From positions 1-64,000 of the forward strand of contig CAJNDS010000759.1 of the NCBI GenBank assembly GCA_905221605.1: a DNA stretch of 64,000 bases, in the 5' to 3' direction. How positions within the stretch are numbered: the first letter of the stretch is position 1; the number at the start of each line of letters is the position of its first letter. Shown here one piece after another: positions 41,601 through 53,600 of this stretch. The translations under genes and the position numbers were made by a program. Under the pieces are notes generated by a model. It searched no databases. It was not told the origin of the DNA and saw only the letters and a list, made by a program, of their open reading frames with translations. The DNA comes from Symbiodinium natans (lineage: Eukaryota; Sar; Dinophyceae; Suessiales; Symbiodiniaceae).

Positions 41601-44600
41601 CGCCATTCTAAACGCTGTTTCTTTGCTGTTTTCAGGCCGGTATGCTAATCCTGGTATATACATTCACTGCGAAAGGATGTGGTGCCTCATTCTCGAGAAG
41701 GCCAGGGGCATCGCAAAGATAATTCCTTGGGTACGAGGCTTCAGGGACCCAAGCCCCAATCTTTCTTGTATGATGGAACCTGTAACACAGTATTGCGAGG
41801 GATCCGAATATGGGTGAGGGAATATTCCTTCATTCTAAACCCTAAACCCTATACCCCTAAACCCGAAACCCTAATCCCTATATTCCCCATAATCCCTATA
41901 GTCGCTATAATCCCAATAATCCCTATAATCCCTATAAACCCTAAACCCTATAAACCCTAAACCCTAAACTGCGGCGTCTCTTGACAAGAAGGGTTCTAGG
42001 ATGGCATCCATTGCGCTCAAAGAGGGCGCGCTGAGATGTCGGCGCCCTGCAGGGTTTAGGGTTTAGGGTTTAGGTTTGGGTTTTGGGTTTTGGGTTTTGG
42101 GTTTGGGGTTTCGGGTTTAGGGTTTAGGGTTTAGGGTTTAGGGATACTCCTTGAGCGGTATCGGGGGATCGGGATCTAATCCGCGGAGGCCTTGGCCAAG
42201 CTCTTCGGCAGCTATGCACATCTTGCAGAGGCCAACTGAGGGTTGCGGGTGTAGGGTTTAGGGTTTAGGGTTTAGGGTTTGGGGTTTGGGGTTTGGGGTT
42301 AAGGGTTAAGGGTTAAGGGTTAAGGGTTTGGGGCGGGTTCGGGGTTTAGGGTTTGTCCCTGGATATGGTCCCTTATTTCCTTAACGGGTTCTGAGTATGG
42401 GCCTTTGGGGTTTATAGGGTATGTAAGGGGTATAGGGTTTAGGGTTTAAAGTTTAGGGTTTAGGGTTTAGGGTTTAGGTTCCATACTCAGGAACCATGTA
42501 ACTACCCCAAGTGCCCTTCCCTCTGAAATCACAACGGTCACAAAATAGGCGCCAGGTAGGCAGAACAGTCATTTTTGTACTTTATTATGTTTTTATTGAT
42601 ATTGATATGTGTATTATATTTATATTTATATTTATATTTATAGTTATATTTAAATTTAGATATGTACATGTGCATATGTACGTAGCAAGGTTCCTGTTCT
42701 GGGTGAGAGTATGCCGACATAATCCCAACTCAAAATAGGAATTCTAGCTAAACGCCCCAAAGTAGCATAGTCAGGGCTTCTTCCAATCACATCCCTTCTC
42801 GTCTCCCTTTTCGCGAGGAACCCCATGATGTATAACGGACTCGATGGCATTGAAACCTTCAACCGTCAACTCTCTCGGACCCTAATAATCCCTAATACTA
42901 CTACGACTGGGATGTGCAGCGGTACTTTTTTGGACTAGGATCCCTGATATACGCCTTTTAAACAAACACGGGCACCCTTTTTCTACCAAGCTTCCTGAGA
43001 GAATCCTCAACCCTAAGCCCGAAACCCCAAACTCTCAAACCCTAAAACACGGAATCCTACGACACGGCCCACGGAGATCGGCCTTGCTGAGTACTTACCT
43101 TGCAAGTTCCGAGAACGAACTTTGCGTATGAGGTACCTTACCTTTCACAGGGTTAGAGAACCTATTTCCCAAGTTCTGAGTCGCCCTAAACCATATATAT
43201 ATATATATCCAGAAACCTATACGTAAATAAACCCTAGGCCCTTTATAACCCTAAACCCTAAACCCTAACCCCTAAGCCCTAAGCCCTAAACCCTAAACCC
43301 TAAACCCTAAACCCTAAACCCTAAACCCTAAACCCTAAACCCTAAACCCTAAACCCTAAACCCTAAACCCTAAACCCTAAACCCTAAACCCTAAACCGAA
43401 CAACCCTTTACACCCAAAACCCTTTTAGGCTTAGCTAGGCTTAGAGTTTAGGGGGTACAGGGGCAACCCTGCAGCTGCTTCCGGGCGCTGACCGGCCGGG
43501 AGCCCCGAGAATCAAGGAGGTTTAGGGTTTAGGGTTTAGGGTTTAGGGTTTAGGGTTTAGGGTTTGGGGTTTAGGGTTTAGGGTTTCGAGGTCTAATACG
43601 TGTGTAGCAGGATGAGCGGTCGCCAGAGACATGAGCCAGGAGGACCACGCAAGCGGCAAGCACTCTTCCACCGGATTATAGGCCATGAACGATAAGCCTT
43701 CAACCCTAAACCCTAAACCCTAAAACCTTTGGGTTCAGACTAGTAGCTCCTGGGTCCCTTAAATCGATACGACTCCAAGCTCCTGGACCGCCGTGGCTTC
43801 GGTGCTGGCCAGTGTCTTCGGGGACCAGGGGGCCTCCAGCCGGCTCAGCCTAGGGGGTTTAGGGTTTAGGGTTTAGAGTTTAGGGTTTAGGGTTTAGGGT
43901 TTAGGGTTTAGGGCCCAACAATCCCCAGCTCGCCCATGCAATCTGAAACGGCAAGCCCTCAACTTTAACCCTAAAAACTTGGGCTTCCCACCGCATTTGG
44001 GATGTACGAGAATAGGGGGAACCTAATATAGTCCCCAAAAGAGTAGGATTCCCTTAGAATCAGGACCCCAAGAAGGTACCCCCTAAGTTCGGAAAACCCA
44101 CCTTTCAGCACCAAGTCGCGGGGCTGGCTTTGGGATGCTTTGGGAGATTGCGGGATGGTCGTACTTGGAGGTTCATGGCACTTCGAAGCCCAAATAGAAC
44201 CGTACTTAGAACCCAATCACAATAAGATTAGGATACTTAAGGGGCTTCTAAGTGGGTTATACCTACACTGAACCTCCCAGTAGGGTTTTTTTCGGGCTTT
44301 GGGCAAAGAGTTTGGGGTTGAGGGTTTGGGGCTTCGTTTCACTACTTGAGACCCTGGCTACAGACCAAGGCTGTACGGAGCAGGAATTGTGGAACCACTC
44401 GGGCGCAGAATGGTTGCAGAGCACCATGCGACCTGGCTTCGTAGGGTTTCCGGCCTGCTATTGTTTCTAAGGGTTTAGGACTCAGAGTTTGGAAGGTCCC
44501 TGTCCCGAGATGATGCATACGGGTCATGACAGTAAACCCCAAACCCCAAACCTCAAACCCCAAACCCCCAACCCCAAACCCCAAACCCTAAACCCTAAAC

Positions 44601-47600
44601 CCCAAACCCCAAACCCTAAACCCTAAACCCTAAACCCTATGCAACACTGACGTGGCGTCGGCCTGCTTTAGTCTCTATTCCAGTCGATGGCTTTCCGTTA
44701 CAGCTGCACGCACTTGCTGCTTGGAGGTTCACGGTACTTCGCAACCCAATGGTAACCCTGTTACAGTGCCTAAGGGGCTTAGAAGTGGGTCAAACTGTCG
44801 GCCTCAACCTTATTGCAACGCACAAGTATGCTCTACTTTGTGCATTGTGCATTGTTGCATTGTTGCATTGTGCATTGTTGTTTTGTGCATGCCATTGTCA
44901 AGTGTATGCCAGTCCATATGCATTGTGTCAAGCACTGCAAGTGTCAAGTCAGTGCATGCGCAAGTGCATCATGCATTCTTCAAGTGTGTTGTGCATCTTG
45001 CCAAGTGCAGTGTGCATTTTGCGTTGTGCCTGCACATTGTGCATTGTGCATTGTGCATCGTGCATCGTGTCGAGCATCGTGCATCGTGCATCGTGCATCG
45101 CGCATCGTGTGTTCGGCTTTGTTATTTGCTCCTGTTCTTGTTGTGTGATCATGTATTCGCGCGGGTTACTAAGTACCCTGAACCTCCAAATGTGGAGCCC
45201 CAAACCCTAAAACCTAACCCTAAACCCTAAACCCTAAACCCCCTAAACCCATTTGGCTCGGTTGGTCCCAAAATCCTTGGAGCCCTGGTCCCGCTGCGCG
45301 GCACCCTTCCTCGAGCGGCCGATATACCCTCACAAGAGAAGGGTTTAGGGTTTAGGGTTTTGGGTTTTGGGTTTTGGGTTTTGGGTTTAGGGTGTAGGGT
45401 GTAGGGTTTAGGGTTTAGAGTTTAGGATTTAGGGTTTAGGGTTTAGGGTTTCGGGTACCTGGAAGATTGGATACATCCATTTTTTGGTACGGGTATCAAG
45501 GCAAACCTGAAACCCTCGACCCGATCAATCCGAGAAACCCTCAACCGTCCAGGGTATATGGATTCCCTCAACCCTCAAGGGTATATGGTTTAGGGTTTTG
45601 GTTTTAGGCTTAGGGTTTAGGGCTTAGGATCCCGAACCTGCTCCATGCCTTGAAACTGTCAGGTCCCGAGACCACCTGGACCGATTTCAGTACAACAGCA
45701 GGAACCGCCAATCGGTCCGGGAACCGAGTGCCTCTGTCGGAGGGTTTAGGCTTCAGGGTTGGGATGTTCCCCCTTTATGCTAACAGTCCTGAATAGGACC
45801 ACACTAGGGGGTACTATAAGCCCCATTCGGGACTGTTAGTAAAAGGAGGAACATCCCAAGTTCAGGGTCGAGGGTTTAGGGAGCCAGAGGCCTCCGAAAA
45901 GCCCGAAAATGCGGAGCCCGAGACCCCCAAACCCGTAGAGAGAGGTGTTGCGGTTTAAGCGATTGTGAGCTGTAGGCTTAGGGCTCGCGGGCTTTTCAGA
46001 GGCCCCGTACCCCTTGTTCTTGAAGGGTTTGGGGTTTAGGGTTACGTAGGGATTCAGGAAGGCTGAGGGGTGGGGGCTTGGGTTCAGGGTTTTGAAGTAC
46101 CCTGTGGGAAGGTTCTGATGCCACGCTCGAAGGATTGAGAGCTAGGGACAGTATGGAATTCTGAAGGCTGTGGGGAGTCAGCGCAGGGGCTCAGGTCCCA
46201 AACAGTATAAGTTAGGGTGTAGGGTTTAGGGCTGCAAGGTTTGAGGTTTAGGGTTTGGTGAATTTCGCACCCGTTCCTTTGCTTTTCTAGTGCTCTAGAT
46301 CCATCAACCCTGAACCCTCAGCCTAAGCCCTACAGCCCTTAAGTCGGAGGTTATCGCCTCTTCAGGTTCTACCGGTTACCCAAAGGCTCCAATTAGCCGG
46401 TATGGGAGTCCCTAAACCCTAAGCCCTATATAAACCCTGAACCCTAAACCCTAAACCCTAAACCCTAAACCCTCTGGGTACTCGAAGCCCACGCTGTTCG
46501 CTCGACCAAGCGCAGGCCGGCGACGAGGACTTCTGGAAGCAGCTTTGTGAACACAACCTTCAGAGCCCGGGCACCGTCGTTTGTTTTTTGGGGGGTTTAG
46601 GGTTCAGGGTTTCGGGATTAGGGTTTAGGGTTTAGGGTTTAGGGTTTAATTAGGGTTTAGGGATTAAGGTTTAGGGTTTAGGGGGGGTTCGGGGTTCTTA
46701 ACTTGGCCCTAAGTCCTCAACCCGAATACTCTGGGATGTTGGAGACTTCAGTGTTCAAAGCGGCACCCAGGGCATGCAAAGCCGCAGAATCCAAGAACTG
46801 GAAAGTTCAGGTTGAAAAACGGCCCGCAACCGCATCTTGCTTAGGGCTGAGATCTTGAAGTTTAGGGAAGGTCAAAGTAGTTTGAGGAATTTGGGGGTGA
46901 CGTTAGGGCTCTTCGGGTTTTATGGTATGTTTCGGGGCTTTCGGATTTTTCGGTTTTCGGGTTGAGGGCTTTGGGCTTGTAGGTACCCCTACTTGCATGT
47001 TCAGGGTACTTAGCAACTAAATCATAAGCGTGGTTACAACCCACTTCTAAGCCCCTGAAGTACCCCAATAGTGTAACCCTAAACCCTAAACCCTAAACCC
47101 TAAACCCTAAACCCTAAACCCTAAACCCTAAACCCTAAACCCTAAACCCTAAACCCTAAACCCTAAACCCTAAACCCTAAACCCTAAACCCTAAACCCTA
47201 AACCCTAAACCCTAAACTTAAACCGGCAATTGGGTTATAAGTACACTCATAATTGGGTTACTAAGTACCATGAGCCTCCAAGTGACGGCAGGGCGGTGGA
47301 AGGAAGTGCGGTCTGGGCCTCCCTGGTCGCAGTCCCAAGGCAACAGGGTTGATAGGTATTTGGGATTGGGGTTCAGGGTTTAGGGTTTAGGGTTTAGGGT
47401 TTAGGGTTTAGGGTTTAGGGTTTAGGGTTTAGGGTTTAGGGTTTAGGGTGTTCCGAAGTGCCGCGGTCCCGACCCGCCAGGTCGGGCCGCCTCGGTGCAG
47501 CGGATCCCACCCCAACCACCCAAACTACCGCCTTTTTCGGGTTTAGAGCGGTCTAACCCCCACGGTCCCCCTACCAAGGGGGCTTTCACCTCGACTCTCC

Positions 47601-50600
47601 CCGATGGCCGGGATGGGAGGTATGACTGCTGCTGTTGCTTGAGCCTACACTCTCCAGGATCGGGACAATCAAAATTCACCCGTTTAAGACAATCTCAAGC
47701 GCATAGCTAAGCCATGGCGGGGGGCAACCCTGGCGGGGGCAACCCGGCGGGGGCAACCCTGGCGGGGGCAACGCTGGTGGGGGCAACCCTGGCAGCCCTG
47801 CCAGGGCACTCTGGCGGGGGCAGCTCGGGCGGGGGCAACCCTGCTTGGAGGTTGATGGACTTAAGAACCACTTTTAACTGGGCTTATAACCCTTACTTAT
47901 AATTGGAATAACCCCCAAAAGGCCCCTTTAGATGTATTATAAGTAGGGTTATAAGTACAGTTATCTAGTGGTTCGTAAGTAGCGTGAACCTTCAAGTGGC
48001 GGGGCAACCCTGGGGGCGGGGGGGGGCAACTTTGATGAAAACAACTTTGGTGGGGGCAACCCTGGCGGGGGCAAATCTGGCGGCGGGGGCAACCCTGTCA
48101 CTGTAGCACTGGCAACCCTGGCAAGGGCAGCCCTGTCGGCATGGCGGTGGTTGAGGTTCATGAGACTTACGAACCACTTAGTTTTTAGGGTTTTTTTTGG
48201 TGGGGAAACCCTGGCAGGGCAACCCTGGCGGGTGCAACCCTCGCGGGGGTAACCCTGGCGGGCAACCCTGGCAGGGGCAACCCTGTCACCCGCCAAACTT
48301 GGCGTCGGCAACCCTGCGGCGGCAACGCTGGTGGGGCAACCCTGGCAGGGGCAACCCTGGCAGGGGCAACCCTGGCGCGGCCGGCAACCCTGGCGGGCAA
48401 CCCTGCGGGGGCAAATCTGGTGGGGCCAACCAAGCCTGTCAGGGGGTGGGTTGCCTTCACCAAGCCTGGCGGGCTGGCGGGGGCAACCCTGTCACTATAA
48501 CACTGGCAACCCTGGCAGGGGCAACCCTGTCACCATGGTTTTAGGGTTTTTTTTGGTAGGGTAAGCCTGGCGGGGCAACCCTGGCGGGGGCAACCCTGGC
48601 GGTGGTAGCCCTGGCGGACAACCCTGTAGCGGCAACCCTGGCGGGGGCAACCCTGGCGGGGGCAACCCTGCGGGGGCAACCAGCCCTGCCAGGGGCCAAC
48701 TCTGGCGGGGCAACCCTGTCTGTCAGCAACCGCAAACGAGACCAACTTGCTGGCGGGGGCTACGGCGGGGCCTCAGGGCCCGACCTCCCCCGCCAGGGCC
48801 GCCTCCCGCAGGAGGGGGGGGGGGGCGCGTGTTGACTGCTGCTGTTGCTTGAGCCTGCACTTTCCTGGATCAACAGAGAGCGGAAGACACTCTGGCCCAG
48901 CCTGGTCTTTTTTTCGGCAGGACCTCCTATGCTGGCGTCGCGCGTCTTGGGCCCGGCCTCCCCACCGGATTCGCGCAAGGGCCGGTGGGGGGCGACCCTG
49001 GCGGGCGGCAACCGTGGCGGTGTGGCGGGGGCAACTCTGCCAATAGCAGGGCAACCCAAGGGCGGCCCTGGCGGGGGCAACCCCTGCGGGGGCGACCCTG
49101 GCGGGGGCAACCCTGGCACGGGCAACCCTGGAAGGGGCGAGGCTTTTTTGTATAAAAAATACCTTTTTTTTCTCTATATACAAACAGATATGCAAACATG
49201 TCAACCTTGGCGGGGGCAGCGACTTCTAATGGGAAACCCTGGCAATTAATTGAGAACTTAGACAGGGCCCTTCAAGCATCTGGGGCCCATAAGGCGCTTG
49301 AAGCCCTGCTCGGCAACTAAACTAGAGAAGGACGACGAAGCCTCGCCAGCGCGCGAGGAGGACAAGGTGGGCAGGGCCGTCGCAGAGAAGGTGCACAATT
49401 CCTGAGTAGGCGACGTGAGGAGGCGTGGAACCCTGACGGGGCAACCCGGCGAGGGCAATGTCACCCTGGGGGCAACCCTGGCGGGGCAACCCTGCCAAGG
49501 GCAACCCTAATTTAACTCGGCGGCGACCCTGGCGGGGGCAACGCTGGTGGGGGCAACCCTGGTGGGGGCAACCCTGGCAGGGGTAAAACTGGGCAACCCG
49601 GCGGGGTTGCGATAAAAACCATTAAATCTACTGGACGTCTTAATTATAAAATAGAATGACATTGAAAGACTTCTCATAAAGTAAAATAGGATGAAGAAAG
49701 AAGTAACTAAGATAATGAATCCTGCATTTTCATTTGGTACAGCTTTTAACATAGCAATTGGCATAAGAAATACCATTCAGGTACGATATGTAAAGGAGTA
49801 AGTAAGTAATCCACATGCTTCTAATGCATTATCTGGATGTGAGAAAGAAGAGAAGCCGATAATAATTAAAGGAAAAATGCTATTTTATGATTAGTGGAAT
49901 TCCTTAAAGGAATATTAGAAGATAGAAAATGTAGATTAAAAATATGAAAAATGGCGGGGGCAACCCTGGGGCATCCTGGCGGGGCAACCCTGGCGGGGGG
50001 CCACCCTGGCGGGGGGCCAGCCTGGCGGGGGGCCACCCTGGCGGGGGCAACCCTGGCGGGGGCAACAACCCTGGCGGGGGCAAACCTCGGAGACAACCCT
50101 GGTGGTGGCAACCCTGGCGGGGGCAACCCTGGCGGGGGCAAGGTGAGGTATAAACATATATATATATATACATGTGTGTCTGGAGTCTCAAAGGAGCGGG
50201 GGGCCACTAATGGACGACGCAGCATATAGGTGCACGATTCCTGAATTGGCGGCGAGGCCAATTCCCGATTCAACTGGGGGCAACCCGGGCAACCCTGTCA
50301 CCCTGGCGGGCAACCCTGGCGGGGCAACCCTGGTGGGGGGCAACCCCGGCGGGGGCAACCCTGGCGGGCAACCCTGGCGAGGGCAACCCTGGCGGGGGCA
50401 ACCCTGGCGGGGGCAACCCTGGCAGGGGCAACCCTGGCGGGGCAACCCTGGCCAAGCCAACCCTGGCGGGGGCAACCCTGGCGGGGCAACCCTGGGTGGG
50501 GGCAATGGCGGGGGCAACCCTGGTGAGGGCAACTCTGGCGGGGCCCTGGCGGGGGCAACCCTGGTGGGGGCAACCCTGATAGGGGCAACCCTGGTGGGGG

Positions 50601-53600
50601 CAACCCTGGCGGGGGCAACCCTGGCGGGGGCAACCCTGGCGGGGGCAACCGGCGGGGGCAACCCTGGCGGGGGCAACCTGGCGGGGGCGCAACAGCTTCT
50701 TAGGCCCGACCTCCCCCGCCGGGGTCGCGCGTCGGGGGTTTAGGGTTAATCCATTATTACATTGTGCCCTATGGCTAGCAGGGATGCATCAGGTGTGGCA
50801 AGCTCGATCTGCTTGGCAAAGCAAGCAGATCTCGAAGCGGTAGCGTTCAGTTGTACCGGCCGCCGCCTGGCGCGGGCGGCCTATGGTTTAGGGTTTAGGG
50901 TTTAGGGTTTAGGGTTTAGGGTTTAGGGTTTAGGGTTTAGGGTTTAGGGTTTAGGGTGTAGGGTTAGGGTTTAGGGTTTAGGGTTTAGGGTTTAGGGTTT
51001 AGGGTTTAGGGTCTAGGGTCTAGGGTCTAGGGTCTAGGGTCTAGGGTCTAGGGTTTAGGGTTTAGGATCGCAAAAAGGATTTCGGGGTTGCTAGCTCATC
51101 TTCCGATAAGGAGCCACATGATGAGCGCCATCATCGATGGCGCGGAGCAAGTCCGCGAGGACGGCCTTGTCGAAGGTCACGCCGCGAGGTTGCACTGTGC
51201 ATCGGAGTTTCCCATATCCCTGAATTTTGTTAAGTGATACTTGGGAGCCCACTAGGTCGCTATGACTTAAGGAAGATGGTCTTTGCGCATCCCAGTGCCT
51301 AGACACTCCAGTACCCCTTCATCAAGAAGATTCCTCAAATCATGTTCGGACCCCTCTCTACCCCATCCAGTACCAGTATACCCCATCCAGTACCAGTTCA
51401 GGAGTATGCCCCGCGAAATGGCTATATCTTTACCGGCACACCTCTCAGAGCTGCAGGAATTCCAGGTCAGGGCTGCGACTAAGCATGCCCTCAGCCTATG
51501 AACCTTCAAACAGAGGCCTACTCGCTCCTCTTCGCACTAGAGGCACGGGAGCGATCCGAAAGCAGACGGTTTTCTCAGGCGTATACAGAGCTTAGGGTTT
51601 AGGGTTTAGGGTTTAGGGTTTAGGGTTTAGGGTTTAAGGTTTAGGGTTTAGGGTTTAGGGTTTAGAGCTTAGGATTTAGGGCTTATTGTTTAGGACTCAG
51701 GGCGAGTCTGGCTTTTGTCCTCAGTGGAGCTCCACTTCCCCCACCCAAGCAACCGCAGCGGCACTCTTGTTTTTGTTATACAAGGGTCCTCAAGGAGGGG
51801 GGGGGGGGGCGGGTTCAAGAGGGGTATGTAGCCCAAGGTTTCCGAATACTCTCCGCTACTCCGTAAGGCTCCCTAAGGTTCCCTAGGTACCACCACCATG
51901 CACCCCCCCCCCCTTAAAGGACCCTTTAGCTTTCGTTCGAAATGCCATTGTAGCAGCAACAACAACAAGAACAAAGCGTTCCAGCTTTTTCTAGGGTACC
52001 CGGGGACCCAATACCTGTCGTAAGAGCGTCCAGAAGTATAGTTCAAACACATTATCCAAAATTCAGGAGTGGCAAGGCCTAAACCTAGAACTACGCACTA
52101 CCCTCAGCACAAAACTTGATCTTGAGTTTCGGGACATTGGTCTCTTTGGTTTCTCCGGAACCTACCCAGGGTGCGACGAACATGAATTTCGTTATCAGAT
52201 CTTCAGAAGCTTCAGACCACACACCCGGTTCAAGGAAGCACCGTGTACGGTTCACCCTAAACCTATACCCTGAACCCTACAGAAACCATAACATGAAGCT
52301 TAGGTTTAGGTTTAGGGGTTAGCCGGGCCAAGTTTCTTGAAACCCCCAATGCACAGAAACTCCATATGACTAGTCGTATTGCCTTATGCCCCCTTTGTAG
52401 TCATACTGAAGTATACTATACTAACCCTCAAAACCCCATTCTAAGAATAAGGCCCCTGTAGCAGGGTGTTTGGGTTGCCCACCCTTCAGTCCGAGTGTTG
52501 TGGGCTTAGGGCTTAGGATGTAGGGTTTTGTTTGGGGTTTGGGGCTTACGGTTTGGGATGTGCCGTTCGCCCAAGGAACACGCAGCTTGCAGCAGTCGAA
52601 GAACCACCCTTTCACTTTTTATGATCGAAGCTAGGATGCCCCAGAGTTTTTTTTTTTTTTTTTGGGGGGGGGGGGGAATATGGCCACTGAGGCTAAAGCG
52701 GTTTAACGTGGCGCATCATCGGGTTTATAGTATCCTCACGTCATGCTGTTGGATTCGTCATTCCCTTCTGGATTCCAGAAACGCAAACAAAGCATCGGCG
52801 GCTTGAACGTTGCCATGGAATCTAGCAAGCGCTTCGCCTTTATTTTCTGGGTTTCCCTACTACGTCCCTCTATACTACCCCCCCTAGGTTCCCCCCCTTA
52901 CATAACCTTATTAGGCTTAATCATCCTTAAGTAGCCTTAAGTATGGGGGGGGGGGGAGGGGGGGGGGAGGGGGGGGGGAGAGGGGGGGGGGGGGGGGGTA
53001 GTTTGAGGGGGGGTAGTAGGGGAACCCATGATTATTGAGTTTCCCAAAGCAATGGACCAGCCAATGAAAAGAAGAGACTCTGCACAAGGCTGTTGTGGGG
53101 AGTAGATTTGGTTCTTGGTGTCGAAAACCCATGTAACCGCTGAACCGTCAACCCCAACCCCCCCCCCCCCCCCGAAAAATACAAAAACGAGAGGGGCGAT
53201 ACAACCCAAACCCTAGAACCTCTACCTCTAAACCCAATAGAACCTCAACCCTAAACCTCTATAAAGCCCAAAAAATAGCTATAGAACCCAAACCCTAAAA
53301 CTTCAACCTATAAACCCCAAAGACCTGTAGAACCTAAACCCTCAACCTATAAACCATCAAGACCGTAGACCCAACCCTTAAAGTCCGTAAACCCTAACCC
53401 CTAAACACCCTAAAGCTCAGACTCTATCAGCCCTAAACCCTGAACCCTAAGCCCTAACCCTGAAACCCTGTAAACCCTGTAGACCCTGTAAATCCTGTAA
53501 ATCCTGTAAACCCTGTAAACCCTGTAAACCCTGTAAACCCTGTAAACCCTGTAAACCCTATAACCCCTACAAACCCTATAAACCCTATAAACCCTACAAA

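Larger units (their letters stand above)
43520..46515. other. Calpain intron region with MITEs and candidate exons
   Basis: TTTAGGG at 43520-43590. Unassigned segments at 43600-43695, 43728-43856 and 45250-45340 (frame FGSVGPKILGALVPLRGTLP). MITEs: family E 43999-44103, family A 44162-44283 and 44719-45191, family D 45761-45854. CCCTAAA at 44580-44640 and 46410-46475. Confidence 0.55.
47714..50705. repeat. 15-bp minisatellite GGCGGGGGCAACCCT
   Basis: Blocks at 47714-47842, 47997-49140 (broken), 49420-49612, 49950-50143 and 50275-50695. The 15-bp period keeps several frames open on both strands (GGNPG, ARVAP, RQGCP and GLPPP pentapeptides), none likely to be a gene. Inserted pieces include a family A MITE (47843-47996), a MITE end (48151-48183), two copies of a GACTGCTGCTGTTGCTTGAG block (47620 and 48833), and an AT-rich mitochondrial fragment. 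Confidence 0.9.

Noticed and set aside
44652-45230. 192-codon Cys/Val/Ile-rich frame
   Set aside because: It is the translation of a GCATTGT/GCATCGT repeat inside a MITE.
47443-50743. Collagen-like or Pro/Ala-rich proteins in the minisatellite
   Set aside because: The 15-bp period leaves many frames open on both strands; no start or domain context.
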